A DNA stretch of 36,158 bases. Source: Candidatus Obscuribacterales bacterium (GTDB lineage: Bacteria; Cyanobacteriota; Vampirovibrionia; Obscuribacterales; Obscuribacteraceae). This document shows positions 1 to 7,053 of this stretch, piece after piece. Numbering within the stretch: position 1 is the first letter of the stretch; each line of letters starts with the position of its first letter. The position numbers were made by a program, and so were the translations under genes. Below the pieces are notes generated by a model. That model was not told the origin of the DNA, did not search any database, and was given only the letters and a program-made list of their open reading frames with translations. The stretch covers positions 1-36,158 of the forward strand of contig JAIEQI010000182.1 of the NCBI GenBank assembly GCA_019747875.1, written 5' to 3'.

Positions 1-8
1 AAATGGCC

Positions 9-23
9 AGTCTTGGCAAGACT
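9..23. repeat. Short perfect hairpin
   Basis: AGTCTT and AAGACT form a 6-bp perfect inverted repeat around a 3-base loop, followed by an A/T-rich stretch. It could be the terminator of a gene to the left of the window, but the stem is short and no flanking gene is visible. Confidence 0.25.
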
Positions 24-144
24 TTAGAAAATAATTTCTCCTTTAGCACAACCTGTATTCATCGAATGCTTACTTTTTTGCGTCCTACTAGTATATGCTG
101 TAGTAGTAGCTCGGTTGTTTTTAGCTGGAAAAAGAAGAGATGAT

Positions 145-190
145 GCAGCAGAGCAGATCAAGCCTTTTGCTGGCTGATCTGCTCTGCTGC
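145..190 (-). terminator. Strong stem-loop terminator after the patatin gene
   Basis: GCAGCAGAGCAGATCA (145-160) and TGATCTGCTCTGCTGC (175-190) are a perfect 16-bp inverted repeat. The stem continues by GCC/GGC past one bulged A. Read on the minus strand it lies just past the stop of the patatin gene (211) and is followed by a pyrimidine-rich run (complement of 121-143), as expected for an intrinsic terminator. The stem is longer than usual, so RNA protection or recombination are alternatives. Confidence 0.6.
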
Positions 191-210
191 GATCCGGGCT
201 ATTTAGAGTT

Positions 211-1023
211 TCAGGCTCTTACATTGTGTAGAGCTGAATTGAGAGCGAGCATGCTTTGCCGGTATCCGTATTCGATCATATCCTCGAATCGGCTGCGGGC
301 CTGGTTAAAGCAGAGCCCAGCCATGTCCGGCATGCCAACGTCAACCAGAAAATGATCGGGAGCAAGCACCGGTCGGCTGAAGATTGATCCAGTGGCTATG
401 TCACCAAGCTGAATCAGGAAGTCGAGCAGCGTCATCTTTCGAGTAGGGAGGTAACGTGCCTGCCCTATCTTGCTGATGATGGTTCTGCCTTTGCAGTGAG
501 TGGTTGGGTAAGGGTGATAGCAGGCGCCGTCAACAAGAAGCTTGCGCCCCAGATGACCAGCGTGCAGGATTGGTCGCATGAAGAACGGCACGGCAGCGGA
601 TGACGCCACTGCTTCGGCCAGGTTGTACTCGGTTCCTTGAAAGAAAACTGGCTTCATGCTGCGGACATCGAAAGAAAGGATATAGAGTCCATCTCTCGGT
701 GTCAGCTGGTAGCGATTGGTAATTCGCTCCGCGTGCGATCTTAAGTTGATGCCTCCTTGCAAGAATCCCTTGAACAGGAGCTTGAACGGATGTCCTCCGA
801 AGGTAACCGTATTTGATTCTTCGATCAGGATATCCTTGATCTGCAAGTGGTTGAAACCGTTCGCGAAGAACGCTGCCACGATGGCTCCGATGGAAACGCC
901 GGTGATTCGGTTGATCCGGATTTGCTTTTCTTCAATTGCCTTGAGAAGACCCAGATGACCGAAGCCTTTGATTCCTCCGCTGCCCAGGACCAGGTCGAAT
1001 TGAGGGATGCTGGCTGAGTTCAT
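211..1023 (-). CDS. Patatin-like phospholipase
   Basis: This 270-residue protein has the full patatin signature: an oxyanion-hole loop GSGGIKG (14-20), a nucleophile elbow GVSIG (42-46, Ser44) and a DGA motif (165-167, Asp165) completing the Ser-Asp dyad. The family hydrolyses acyl chains of membrane lipids. The length equals a minimal patatin domain with no extra domain and no signal peptide, so it should act in the cytoplasm or at the inner membrane face. The ATG at 1023 lacks a well-spaced ribosome site. It is the last gene of a four-gene minus-strand array (gaps of 84, 53 and 66 bases) headed by two paralogous small proteins. The substrate is unknown; patatins also act as effectors in some anti-phage systems, but nothing here proves that role. 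Confidence 0.9.
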   Translation of the reverse strand: MNSASIPQFDLVLGSGGIKGFGHLGLLKAIEEKQIRINRITGVSIGAIVAAFFANGFNHLQIKDILIEESNTVTFGGHPFKLLFKGFLQGGINLRSHAERITNRYQLTPRDGLYILSFDVRSMKPVFFQGTEYNLAEAVASSAAVPFFMRPILHAGHLGRKLLVDGACYHPYPTTHCKGRTIISKIGQARYLPTRKMTLLDFLIQLGDIATGSIFSRPVLAPDHFLVDVGMPDMAGLCFNQARSRFEDMIEYGYRQSMLALNSALHNVRA

Positions 1024-1107
1024 CCTTGCACCGCCATTCCGACGCCGACTTCTATGTCCGCGCCTTAGTGTATTTAGCTTTTGAGCTTCACCTGTGAGCT
1101 CTTCGCG

Positions 1108-1416
1108 TTATTGTTCAGGACCGGATGGAATGTAAAACCAGTGCTCATCCAGATCCCCGTCATTGAGAGAGTTGTCACCTGCTTCCTCGCTATCAAAGCG
1201 GCTGACGTGATGCTCACCAGTCCAGATGCCATTGTTGTTCTCGTCACCGATGATGGTGGCGCTTTTGCTGCTGGTGCAGCCGGCGCTCTCGTAGGAGCTG
1301 ACCGCTTCCGGCAATCCGAAGTTGGCATAGGGTCTGATCTCGCGGTCATCCTTCGTGGCTCCGAAGATGCCACCGAACTTGGGGATGTGATCGCAATGGG
1401 TGAGGAAGTTGAACAT
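1108..1416 (-). CDS. Small acidic protein of unknown function
   Basis: A 102-residue ORF on the same strand as its neighbours. An AAAGGAA ribosome site lies just upstream of its ATG, very like the sites of the two genes before it (1949 and 2606), which is the main reason to accept it. The protein is acidic, especially its C-terminal half, is rich in Asp, Glu, Asn and Ser, and has no membrane segment. I recognise no family. It sits 53 bases after the 159-residue gene and 84 bases before the patatin gene, so it is probably co-transcribed. An ORF of similar length runs in the opposite direction over the same bases but lacks this context. Confidence 0.55.
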   Translation of the reverse strand: MFNFLTHCDHIPKFGGIFGATKDDREIRPYANFGLPEAVSSYESAGCTSSKSATIIGDENNNGIWTGEHHVSRFDSEEAGDNSLNDGDLDEHWFYIPSGPEQ

Positions 1417-1469
1417 TGATTTCGTTCCTTTCTTATTCTTCTTTTTCTGCTTGCGAACAGGCGAGATTC

Positions 1470-1949
1470 TCAGGTCCCACAGCCCGCGGTCTGAAAGGTG
1501 GGGAGGCGATATTCGTCATTGGCGAGCACCGCCTCAGCAAACGCACGCGTCAAGGAGCCGTTGAACGAGTCACCGGCAATCTGTGCGATCTTGCCAGGGT
1601 AGACGCGAGCGGGCTCCTTTTCCAGAAAGCAGGCGCAGAGCCCTGGGAAAAAACTGAAATCTTCATCCTGTCTCTTGCGGGCTGCCAGTTTGCTATGCAT
1701 CAGTGATTCCACGATGGTCTCGTCGTCGAGTTCTTGGGCCAGCTCGTCAACGGCCTGTTCAAGCTGGCGAAAGGAGCTTTCGACAAGGAATACCGCTGCA
1801 CCTGCCGCAAACAAGAGCAGGCAGAACGCGAGGCGCTGCGCTCTTGCGGAAGTCCGCCCGCTGCTTAAGCGCAGATTCGCAATCTGGTTGGCGAGGCGAA
1901 GGTGTTCAGTTCGTTTCTTTGAGATCTCCTCTGCAACTACGATTTCCAT
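1470..1949 (-). CDS. Unknown protein, short paralog of the tandem pair
   Basis: A 159-residue protein of unknown function. It resembles the product of the next gene upstream (2016-2606): both have an N-terminal helix with LANQIAN or IANLIAA, then a hydrophobic LLFAAGAAVF segment (45-54), a following aromatic/QL motif (residues 60-63), an FFP-x-CxCF-like stretch and an AF-Ala/Cys helix near the C-terminus. It stops where the paralog continues into a cysteine-rich tail, so it is the form without a zinc ribbon. The AAAGGGG ribosome site fits the ATG at 1949. The hydrophobic stretch is only about 15 residues, more like a buried helix than a clear membrane span. Confidence 0.7.
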   Translation of the reverse strand: MEIVVAEEISKKRTEHLRLANQIANLRLSSGRTSARAQRLAFCLLLFAAGAAVFLVESSFRQLEQAVDELAQELDDETIVESLMHSKLAARKRQDEDFSFFPGLCACFLEKEPARVYPGKIAQIAGDSFNGSLTRAFAEAVLANDEYRLPTFQTAGCGT

Positions 1950-2015
1950 GCTGTTCCCCTTTCTATTCAGTTATTGAAATTGGATGCGCTGTGCGCTCCA
2001 GGTTGAGCTGGGAGT

Positions 2016-2606
2016 TTACTCCCAGCTATCAGGTTTGCAGTTGCAGTAATCCAAGCTGCCGCAAGCCGGACACCTCTTGAACAGTAACGGCTCGCACTCA
2101 CGGCAGTGGTAAGTCCCAGCAGAACACTGGTCGGTTCTTCGCTGGCAGAATCTGCAAGTGCCGTGCAGGATGAATCGCGGCGCATTGAATTGGACCCTGT
2201 TGCTCATGACCTGGCAGAAGGCCCAGGTGATAGTCGAATCCAGGTCGTCCTTCAGTCTGTCGTAGTCGCAGAAGAGGTAAAGGTGACTCTCGGAGAGGAA
2301 GAGACACGCTTGCTTCGGGAAGTAGCAGCCACGATCCTGTCTGTCGGCGGCGGTGGCTCTCATCTTTTCGATCTTGGCGAAGTGTTCGGGAGCTGCGCAG
2401 CCGAACCGTGCGCTGTTGGAGTAGAGTTGGTAGAAGGCATTGTCCGGCATAAAGACCGATGCCCCAGCGGCAAACAAGGCTAGCCCATAGGCTCGCATGG
2501 CATGCGGCTCCGAGACGTTGCCTTTGCTGTGGGCCGCAATCAGATTAGCGATTTCAAGCATTTCCGCTTGGAGCGAGTTCGGATCCAACTGTAGGTGAAC
2601 GAACAT
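2016..2606 (-). CDS. Unknown protein with C-terminal zinc ribbon, long paralog
   Basis: A 196-residue protein with two parts. Residues 1-148 match the product of 1470-1949, sharing ALFAAGASVF (43-52), an FYQL motif and a YFPKQACLF-like stretch (95-103). Residues 149-190 are a cysteine-rich tail with C151-x2-C154, C168-x2-C171, C179-x2-C182 and C188-x-C190, plus C161, arranged like one or two zinc ribbons. Such tails usually bind nucleic acid or protein partners. The gene is first in the four-gene array and has an AAGGAAAGGAA ribosome site. The function is unknown; the zinc ribbon is read directly, its role is inferred. Confidence 0.75.
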   Translation of the reverse strand: MFVHLQLDPNSLQAEMLEIANLIAAHSKGNVSEPHAMRAYGLALFAAGASVFMPDNAFYQLYSNSARFGCAAPEHFAKIEKMRATAADRQDRGCYFPKQACLFLSESHLYLFCDYDRLKDDLDSTITWAFCQVMSNRVQFNAPRFILHGTCRFCQRRTDQCSAGTYHCRECEPLLFKRCPACGSLDYCNCKPDSWE

Positions 2607-3033
2607 GGAGGCGGTTCCTTTCTTCTTTTTCTTCTTTTCGCTTGGCTATCGCAAGCGGAAGCTTGGAGGACAGGGGCTCAGGGTCTCCAGAGTGTTTGGT
2701 CTGGAGAAGTTAAAGAAAGTTGTGGTGGAAGAAAGTTGTAGTTGTAAGTTTACGGGGCAGTTGTCGGGGTTGGAGGGTGTTTCCTTACTCTAGTTTTTTC
2801 TCTTTTGTATTTCGAAGAACTTTGTATGCTGAATTCTTCTAAGTGTGATGATGGAGCTTGCTTTTCGATGCCTCTTCCAGAAACTGAGTTGTTGTAATTA
2901 CTAAGGAGGGCACGGCGGAAACAGTTTGCGCATTGATTAGAGAGGATATCTTGAAGATATTCTCGTTGCGCCGTAATCTTACGCTGCTTCTGTGTTTTGA
3001 CAGGCTAACTCAGCTCTGAAAGGAGTAGGACCT
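2607..3033. other. Intergenic region between divergent units
   Basis: No convincing gene. The left part, next to the minus-strand array, carries purine/pyrimidine-skewed runs and must hold that array's promoter. At 2942-2964 there is a near-perfect palindrome centred on ATATCTT-g-AAGATAT with outer GAG/CTC pairing, a possible operator or RNA hairpin for the coiled-coil/M20 unit. A 62-codon ORF from 2605 is low-complexity and is not accepted. Confidence 0.5.
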
Positions 3034-3279
3034 TTGGCGAAGAATCCAAAACTGAAAAAGCTTCAGGTGCTGCGGAAGCTCAAGGAGACTGTTGAAAAGC
3101 GCAATAAAATGTTGGAGCACTATAAAGTTCTTCTTGCTCAAAGTGCGCTTTTGCAAAAGGACGTAAAGCAAGTGAATGAGGAAATTGAAGTGCTCCGGCA
3201 GTTCATGCCCGATGAAATTCCAGAGGATCTCGATGAGTATGTAAAGAAGCATCTAAGCGATGAACAGCAGGAACATTGA
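3034..3279 (+). CDS. Small coiled-coil protein
   Basis: An 81-residue, highly charged protein rich in Lys, Glu and Leu, with leucine spacing that predicts a continuous coiled coil over most of its length (about 10-60) and an acidic C-terminus. It starts with TTG at 3034, chosen because AAAGGAG lies 8 bases upstream. It ends 42 bases before the M20 amidohydrolase and probably shares its transcript. I recognise no family; the sequence suggests a small oligomerising or scaffold protein. Confidence 0.6.
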   Translation: MAKNPKLKKLQVLRKLKETVEKRNKMLEHYKVLLAQSALLQKDVKQVNEEIEVLRQFMPDEIPEDLDEYVKKHLSDEQQEH

Positions 3280-3321
3280 AACAAGAATCAGAGTAAAAGG
3301 ATCAAAACTGAGGATAGGAAA

Positions 3322-4542
3322 ATGACAGAGACCGCCCAAAGAAATTCCGTGAAGCTCTTTGTGGAGCGGGCTAAATCCATCAGAGAAAAGCTTGTGGAGA
3401 TGAGGCGCCATATTCATAACGATCCTGAACTGAGCTTTCAGGAAAACAAGACAGGAAGTTATGCGTCAGAGGTTTTGAAAAAGATAGGTTATTCGGTGCG
3501 TGATAAAGTCGGTGGCACTGGTGTTATTGCCGATCTGTCATCTCCCCAAGCAAAAGGTCCTATCATTGCCATCCGTGCTGACATGGATGCCCTGCCCATT
3601 CAGGAAGATAATCCGAATGCATATTGTTCCAAGAATTCTGGTGTTATGCATGCTTGTGGACATGATGCGCACACCGCATGTGCGCTTGGCGCTGCCCAAA
3701 TTCTCGCTGACATGGTGACGGCCGGTGAGCTAGCTGGACGTTTTCGCATGATTTTCCAGCCAGCCGAAGAAACTGTAAACGCCGATGGAATTTCTGGTGC
3801 AACCGTGATGATGAACGAGGGGTGTCTGGATGACGTTGCTGCTTTAGTTGGAACACATGTCTTTCCAGAGATTCCGGTCGGCATGCTCGGTTTTAGAAGT
3901 GGTACTTTTCTTGCTGCTTGTGATTCCTTTGATATTCGGTTGATTGGAAAAGGCGGACACGGCGCGCAGCCGGAGAATACCGTTGATGCGATCGTTCTTG
4001 CAGCAGAGCTGGTTCAGCATTTGCAAACCATAATCTCAAGGCGCAAATCAGCACTAGAGCCGGCTGTACTGACGATCGGTGGGATCAGGAGCAAGACTTA
4101 TAGAGCGAACATCATTGCAGAAGAAGTGGAGTTGACAGGCACAATTCGCTATTTCGGCGAACAAATGAGTGCGTTCTTCAAGAACGAAATCTTGAAACTC
4201 GGTGAGATGATGAAGGTTCAAGGTGCTCGATTGGAACTGCAGTATCGCACAGAAAATCCGCCATTAGTTAATAACGAGGCGCTCAATGAGAAGTTGCGCG
4301 CCCTTGCGGTCGACATGATCGGGGAAAGTAAGATAGTCGACGTTCCAATGGAGCTGGGAGCAGAGGACTTCAGCTTTTACACCAACAAAGTACCTTCTTT
4401 ATTCATAGTTGTAGGCGCGGCAATTGAGGGCGACCATCGCGAATTGCATTCCCCACGCTTCGATATCAATGAGGATGCTTTGATCTACGGTACTGCTATC
4501 ATGGCCGCCAGTGCGGCCCACCTATCGGCCGAAAACCACTAA
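3322..4542 (+). CDS. M20 family amidohydrolase (N-acyl-amino acid or hippurate hydrolase type)
   Basis: This 406-residue protein is a full-length M20 metallo-amidohydrolase of the AmaA/HipO/IAA-amino-acid-hydrolase branch. Metal-site and catalytic motifs are present: RADMDALP (85-92), HACGHDAH (110-117), PAEE (147-150) with the catalytic Glu, GTHVFP around His179, GHGAQPE in the dimerisation domain, and GAEDFSF plus a late LHSPRFD. The family releases an amino acid from an N-acyl conjugate in the cytoplasm; there is no signal peptide. AGGA precedes the ATG. It follows the coiled-coil gene and converges on the opine-dehydrogenase-like gene, whose chemistry (N-substituted amino acids) is thematically close, though a shared pathway is inference. 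Substrate undetermined. Confidence 0.93.
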   Translation: MTETAQRNSVKLFVERAKSIREKLVEMRRHIHNDPELSFQENKTGSYASEVLKKIGYSVRDKVGGTGVIADLSSPQAKGPIIAIRADMDALPIQEDNPNAYCSKNSGVMHACGHDAHTACALGAAQILADMVTAGELAGRFRMIFQPAEETVNADGISGATVMMNEGCLDDVAALVGTHVFPEIPVGMLGFRSGTFLAACDSFDIRLIGKGGHGAQPENTVDAIVLAAELVQHLQTIISRRKSALEPAVLTIGGIRSKTYRANIIAEEVELTGTIRYFGEQMSAFFKNEILKLGEMMKVQGARLELQYRTENPPLVNNEALNEKLRALAVDMIGESKIVDVPMELGAEDFSFYTNKVPSLFIVVGAAIEGDHRELHSPRFDINEDALIYGTAIMAASAAHLSAENH

Positions 4543-4687
4543 CGCCTATCGGTTGAAGGTGGCTCGAATTACAGGGTGACGCCATGCGTCGTCCGCCATA
4601 GAGCCATTCCGCCCACTATCTAAAGAGCTTTGCAGTTTTCTTCGATCGTTAAGAGCTTCTTAAAGCGTGCTCTATGCAGATTGGTCG

Positions 4688-5725
4688 TCAGGAATTGATG
4701 AATTCAATTATTTCGCGAATGTCCATGCCCGATAGTCCCAGGTCAGAAAGTTTGCGGCCTTCTGAACGTAGATCTCTGGCGGCTGCCTTGGATGCTTCGT
4801 CGATGATGCTATCGATTGTCGGAACAGGATGATAAGCTTTGGCTGCCAACTCTGCCAACATTACGAAGTTTTCGCAAACGCCTGCAGCCATCGATTGTCT
4901 TTCTCGTTCTAACGAATCGGAGAAAGCGAAAGACAATTCTGTGCGCTCAGGTACAGTAACGTTGAAGATCTTCGCCAGGGTCTGGATTTCGCTCTCCAAA
5001 GCGCTGAGAATTTCGTCTTCCGCTTTGTTCAGTTCGGTGATCGGGGTGACCTGTTTGGCAGCTGGCGATCTATGAATGAGGAACATGCGAAGAGCCGTCT
5101 TCAAGAGACTAGCAGTGTCGTTAAGTCCTCGTTCCAGTACGTTGGATGCAGGAACCAAACCACTAAACAGTTGTCTGCCAAACGGCATGCATGTTCTGGT
5201 TTCGTTGACTGATCTGCCGCAAATGGAGACTTGTTCCTTCAGTCCAATAATCTCCAGTGAGCGACCTTCAAAGTAGCATTCGTCAAATAGCGGCCCCATC
5301 TCGACGATGTTGACCGCCATGCGCTTTCTCAATTTAAAAAGCTTGGTCGACAATTCAAAAGCTGTGCCCATTGGGGCATCGGTGATAAATACAGTCTGTC
5401 CGGGAGCCAAACGCTCCGCCACCATATCCAGTGCCTGGGGGTAGTCGACCGCACGGGCGGTCAGCACCATAATATCTGGGCGGCGTGAATAAAGGGGGTC
5501 CGCCGCATCTTGTTTGCCGGTTTGCAGGCGCCCAGCGCGATAGTTTGTTGATTCACCTCTGATGACCAGTTGCTCCGGCATGGAGAAACCTTCACGGGCA
5601 AATCCAACAGATCTTCCGCGGGCAGATAGCAGGGCGGCAATAGCTAGACTTTCTACACCACCGCTAATGATGTCTACGTCTTGGCAGGGTGCGAATGTCT
5701 CGACTGCAAGGTGTGTATTCAGCAT
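4688..5725 (-). CDS. Opine-dehydrogenase-like protein with altered active site
   Basis: This 345-residue protein appears to be a two-domain member of the octopine/nopaline/opine dehydrogenase superfamily. An N-terminal Rossmann segment (about 17-45, IISGGVESLA then a second strand) is followed by a dinucleotide-fold core to about 180 and a helical C-terminal domain. NVLERGLND (195-203) corresponds to the NVLE...N segment of opine dehydrogenases. Where the family has a catalytic His-Pro shortly afterwards, this protein reads LLKT (Lys209), and the glycine pattern of the nucleotide loop is also weak. Opine dehydrogenases reductively join an amino acid to an alpha-keto acid; with these changes activity is uncertain. 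The gene is divergent from the IlvC-like gene across 201 bases. Confidence 0.65.
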   Translation of the reverse strand: MLNTHLAVETFAPCQDVDIISGGVESLAIAALLSARGRSVGFAREGFSMPEQLVIRGESTNYRAGRLQTGKQDAADPLYSRRPDIMVLTARAVDYPQALDMVAERLAPGQTVFITDAPMGTAFELSTKLFKLRKRMAVNIVEMGPLFDECYFEGRSLEIIGLKEQVSICGRSVNETRTCMPFGRQLFSGLVPASNVLERGLNDTASLLKTALRMFLIHRSPAAKQVTPITELNKAEDEILSALESEIQTLAKIFNVTVPERTELSFAFSDSLERERQSMAAGVCENFVMLAELAAKAYHPVPTIDSIIDEASKAAARDLRSEGRKLSDLGLSGMDIREIIEFINS

Positions 5726-5772
5726 AGCGTGTTACCTCTTAAAAACCGTCGCTGCAGGATTGCAGGGACGAC

Positions 5773-5802
5773 CTGACATTAGGTCAGACTAATAGAATAG
5801 TC
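5773..5802. promoter_or_regulatory. Two adjoining inverted repeats in the divergent promoter region
   Basis: CTGAC-N5-GTCAG (5773-5787) and GACTA-N6-TAGTC (5787-5802) are two perfect inverted repeats sharing one base, about 50 bases upstream of the opine-dehydrogenase-like start. Their place between divergent genes suggests binding sites for a regulator of both. No regulator gene is adjacent. The repeats are seen; the role is inferred. Confidence 0.4.
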
Positions 5803-5860
5803 AGGATGTCGCGACAACACAAGATTTACTAACAAACCTTTAATCAGAAATGCGCAGAAA

Positions 5861-5890
5861 TTGGACTTTGTTTTGAACCTACTATATATT
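5861..5890 (+). promoter_or_regulatory. Sigma70-like promoter for the IlvC-like gene
   Basis: TTGGAC (5861-5866) and TATATT (5885-5890) lie 18 bases apart, 36 bases before the ATG at 5927. Both hexamers are close to the sigma70 consensus. The match is by eye only. Confidence 0.4.
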
Positions 5891-5926
5891 CAGAAGCCTT
5901 ACTAAAAGAGCTTTTCGAGAGAGCAG

Positions 5927-6910
5927 ATGGCAAATATTTTTTATGACGATTCAGGTGACCTTTCTTCACTTGAAAATTTAATTTTGGGCTTGGTGGGCTA
6001 CGGAAACCAAGGCCGGGCACACGCTTTGAACCTTCGCGACAGCGGCTTTGATGTGAAGATCGGCACCAGGACTGGTAGCAAGGCTTGTCAACAGTCCGTG
6101 GAGGATGGTTTTGAAAGATTGGAGATAAGCGAGGTTGCAAAGAGGTGTGACTTGATTGCGTTGATGTTGCCGGACGAACAAATGCCATCCGTTTATGCCG
6201 AGCACATCGGCCCAAATCTGCGGCCCGGTAGTGCTCTTGTGTTCGCGCATGGTTTTGTTGTCCATCATAAGACAATCTGTATAGCAAATGAAGTCGATGT
6301 CATTCTTGTAGCACCGACAGGACCTGGTCGCCAGTTGCGCTCTCTCTATGAGGCAGGTGAAGGCTTACCGGCCCTGGTGGCTGTGGAGCAGGACTATAGT
6401 GGCAAGGCCTGGCAGCGCTGCCTGGCTTATGCCAAAGCCGTGGGCTGTACTCGCGCTGGCGCGATAAAAACAACGTTCGCAGAAGAAACGGTTACGGACT
6501 TGTTTTGCGAGCAAGCTGTGCTTTGTGGAGGCATTCCTGAGCTAATCAAAGCTAGTTTCGAAACTCTGACGAGCAAGGGTTATCAAAGTGAGCTTGCTTA
6601 TATATCTTGTTTGAAAGAGGTAAAACTGATTGCAGATCTCCTTTTTCAACAAGGGATTGATGGCATGAGGCAGGCAATCTCAAATACAGCCAAATATGGT
6701 TCAGCTGTCGCTGGTCCGCGCATAATAAATGACGCCACGCGCAAACAACTGGCAGGAATACTTGATCACATTGAAAGTGGTGAGTTTGCCCGCGAGTTTG
6801 AAAGGGACACCGCCGCTGGTGCACCAGCTGTAGCAAAGCTATTGGATGAAGAGAAGCAATCCAGCATCGCTAAGGTCGGTCGCCAACTTAGCGAACACTT
6901 GCGTTTCTGA
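5927..6910 (+). CDS. Ketol-acid reductoisomerase-like protein lacking key active-site residues
   Basis: At 327 residues this is the size of class I IlvC (ketol-acid reductoisomerase), with its NADPH loop GYGNQGRAHA (24-33), a phosphate-binding RTGS (48-51), His108 in HGF, metal ligands Asp191 and Glu195 in TDLFCEQ, Glu231 and Ser252. Two residues that are near invariant in IlvC differ: the catalytic Lys of APKGPG is Thr131 (APTGPG), and the metal ligand Glu, four before Glu231, is Ser227. True IlvC converts acetolactate to dihydroxyisovalerate in valine/isoleucine synthesis; this copy is unlikely to do so normally. No ilvB, ilvN or ilvD is nearby. It is probably a repurposed reductase linked to the divergent opine-dehydrogenase-like gene. 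Confidence 0.85.
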   Translation: MANIFYDDSGDLSSLENLILGLVGYGNQGRAHALNLRDSGFDVKIGTRTGSKACQQSVEDGFERLEISEVAKRCDLIALMLPDEQMPSVYAEHIGPNLRPGSALVFAHGFVVHHKTICIANEVDVILVAPTGPGRQLRSLYEAGEGLPALVAVEQDYSGKAWQRCLAYAKAVGCTRAGAIKTTFAEETVTDLFCEQAVLCGGIPELIKASFETLTSKGYQSELAYISCLKEVKLIADLLFQQGIDGMRQAISNTAKYGSAVAGPRIINDATRKQLAGILDHIESGEFAREFERDTAAGAPAVAKLLDEEKQSSIAKVGRQLSEHLRF

Positions 6911-7053
6911 TTGACGAAAAGAGGCTTCGGCACGCAGCGATTCTCGTAGCGACTAGTGGCGAGACCAGGTAGGCCAGTTTGGGCATAATCTAAGCTAAGG
7001 AATCAGCAGGGCCAATAGCCGTTCTTGTCGTTTATAAGTCATAAAAGGAAGAA

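Noticed and set aside
1081..1419. 112-codon plus-strand ORF opposite the small acidic protein
   Set aside because: No ribosome site and no context; the minus-strand gene fits the array with ribosome sites like its neighbours.
5927..6910. Annotation as housekeeping ketol-acid reductoisomerase IlvC
   Set aside because: The catalytic Lys and one metal-ligand Glu are replaced and no other branched-chain synthesis genes are nearby.
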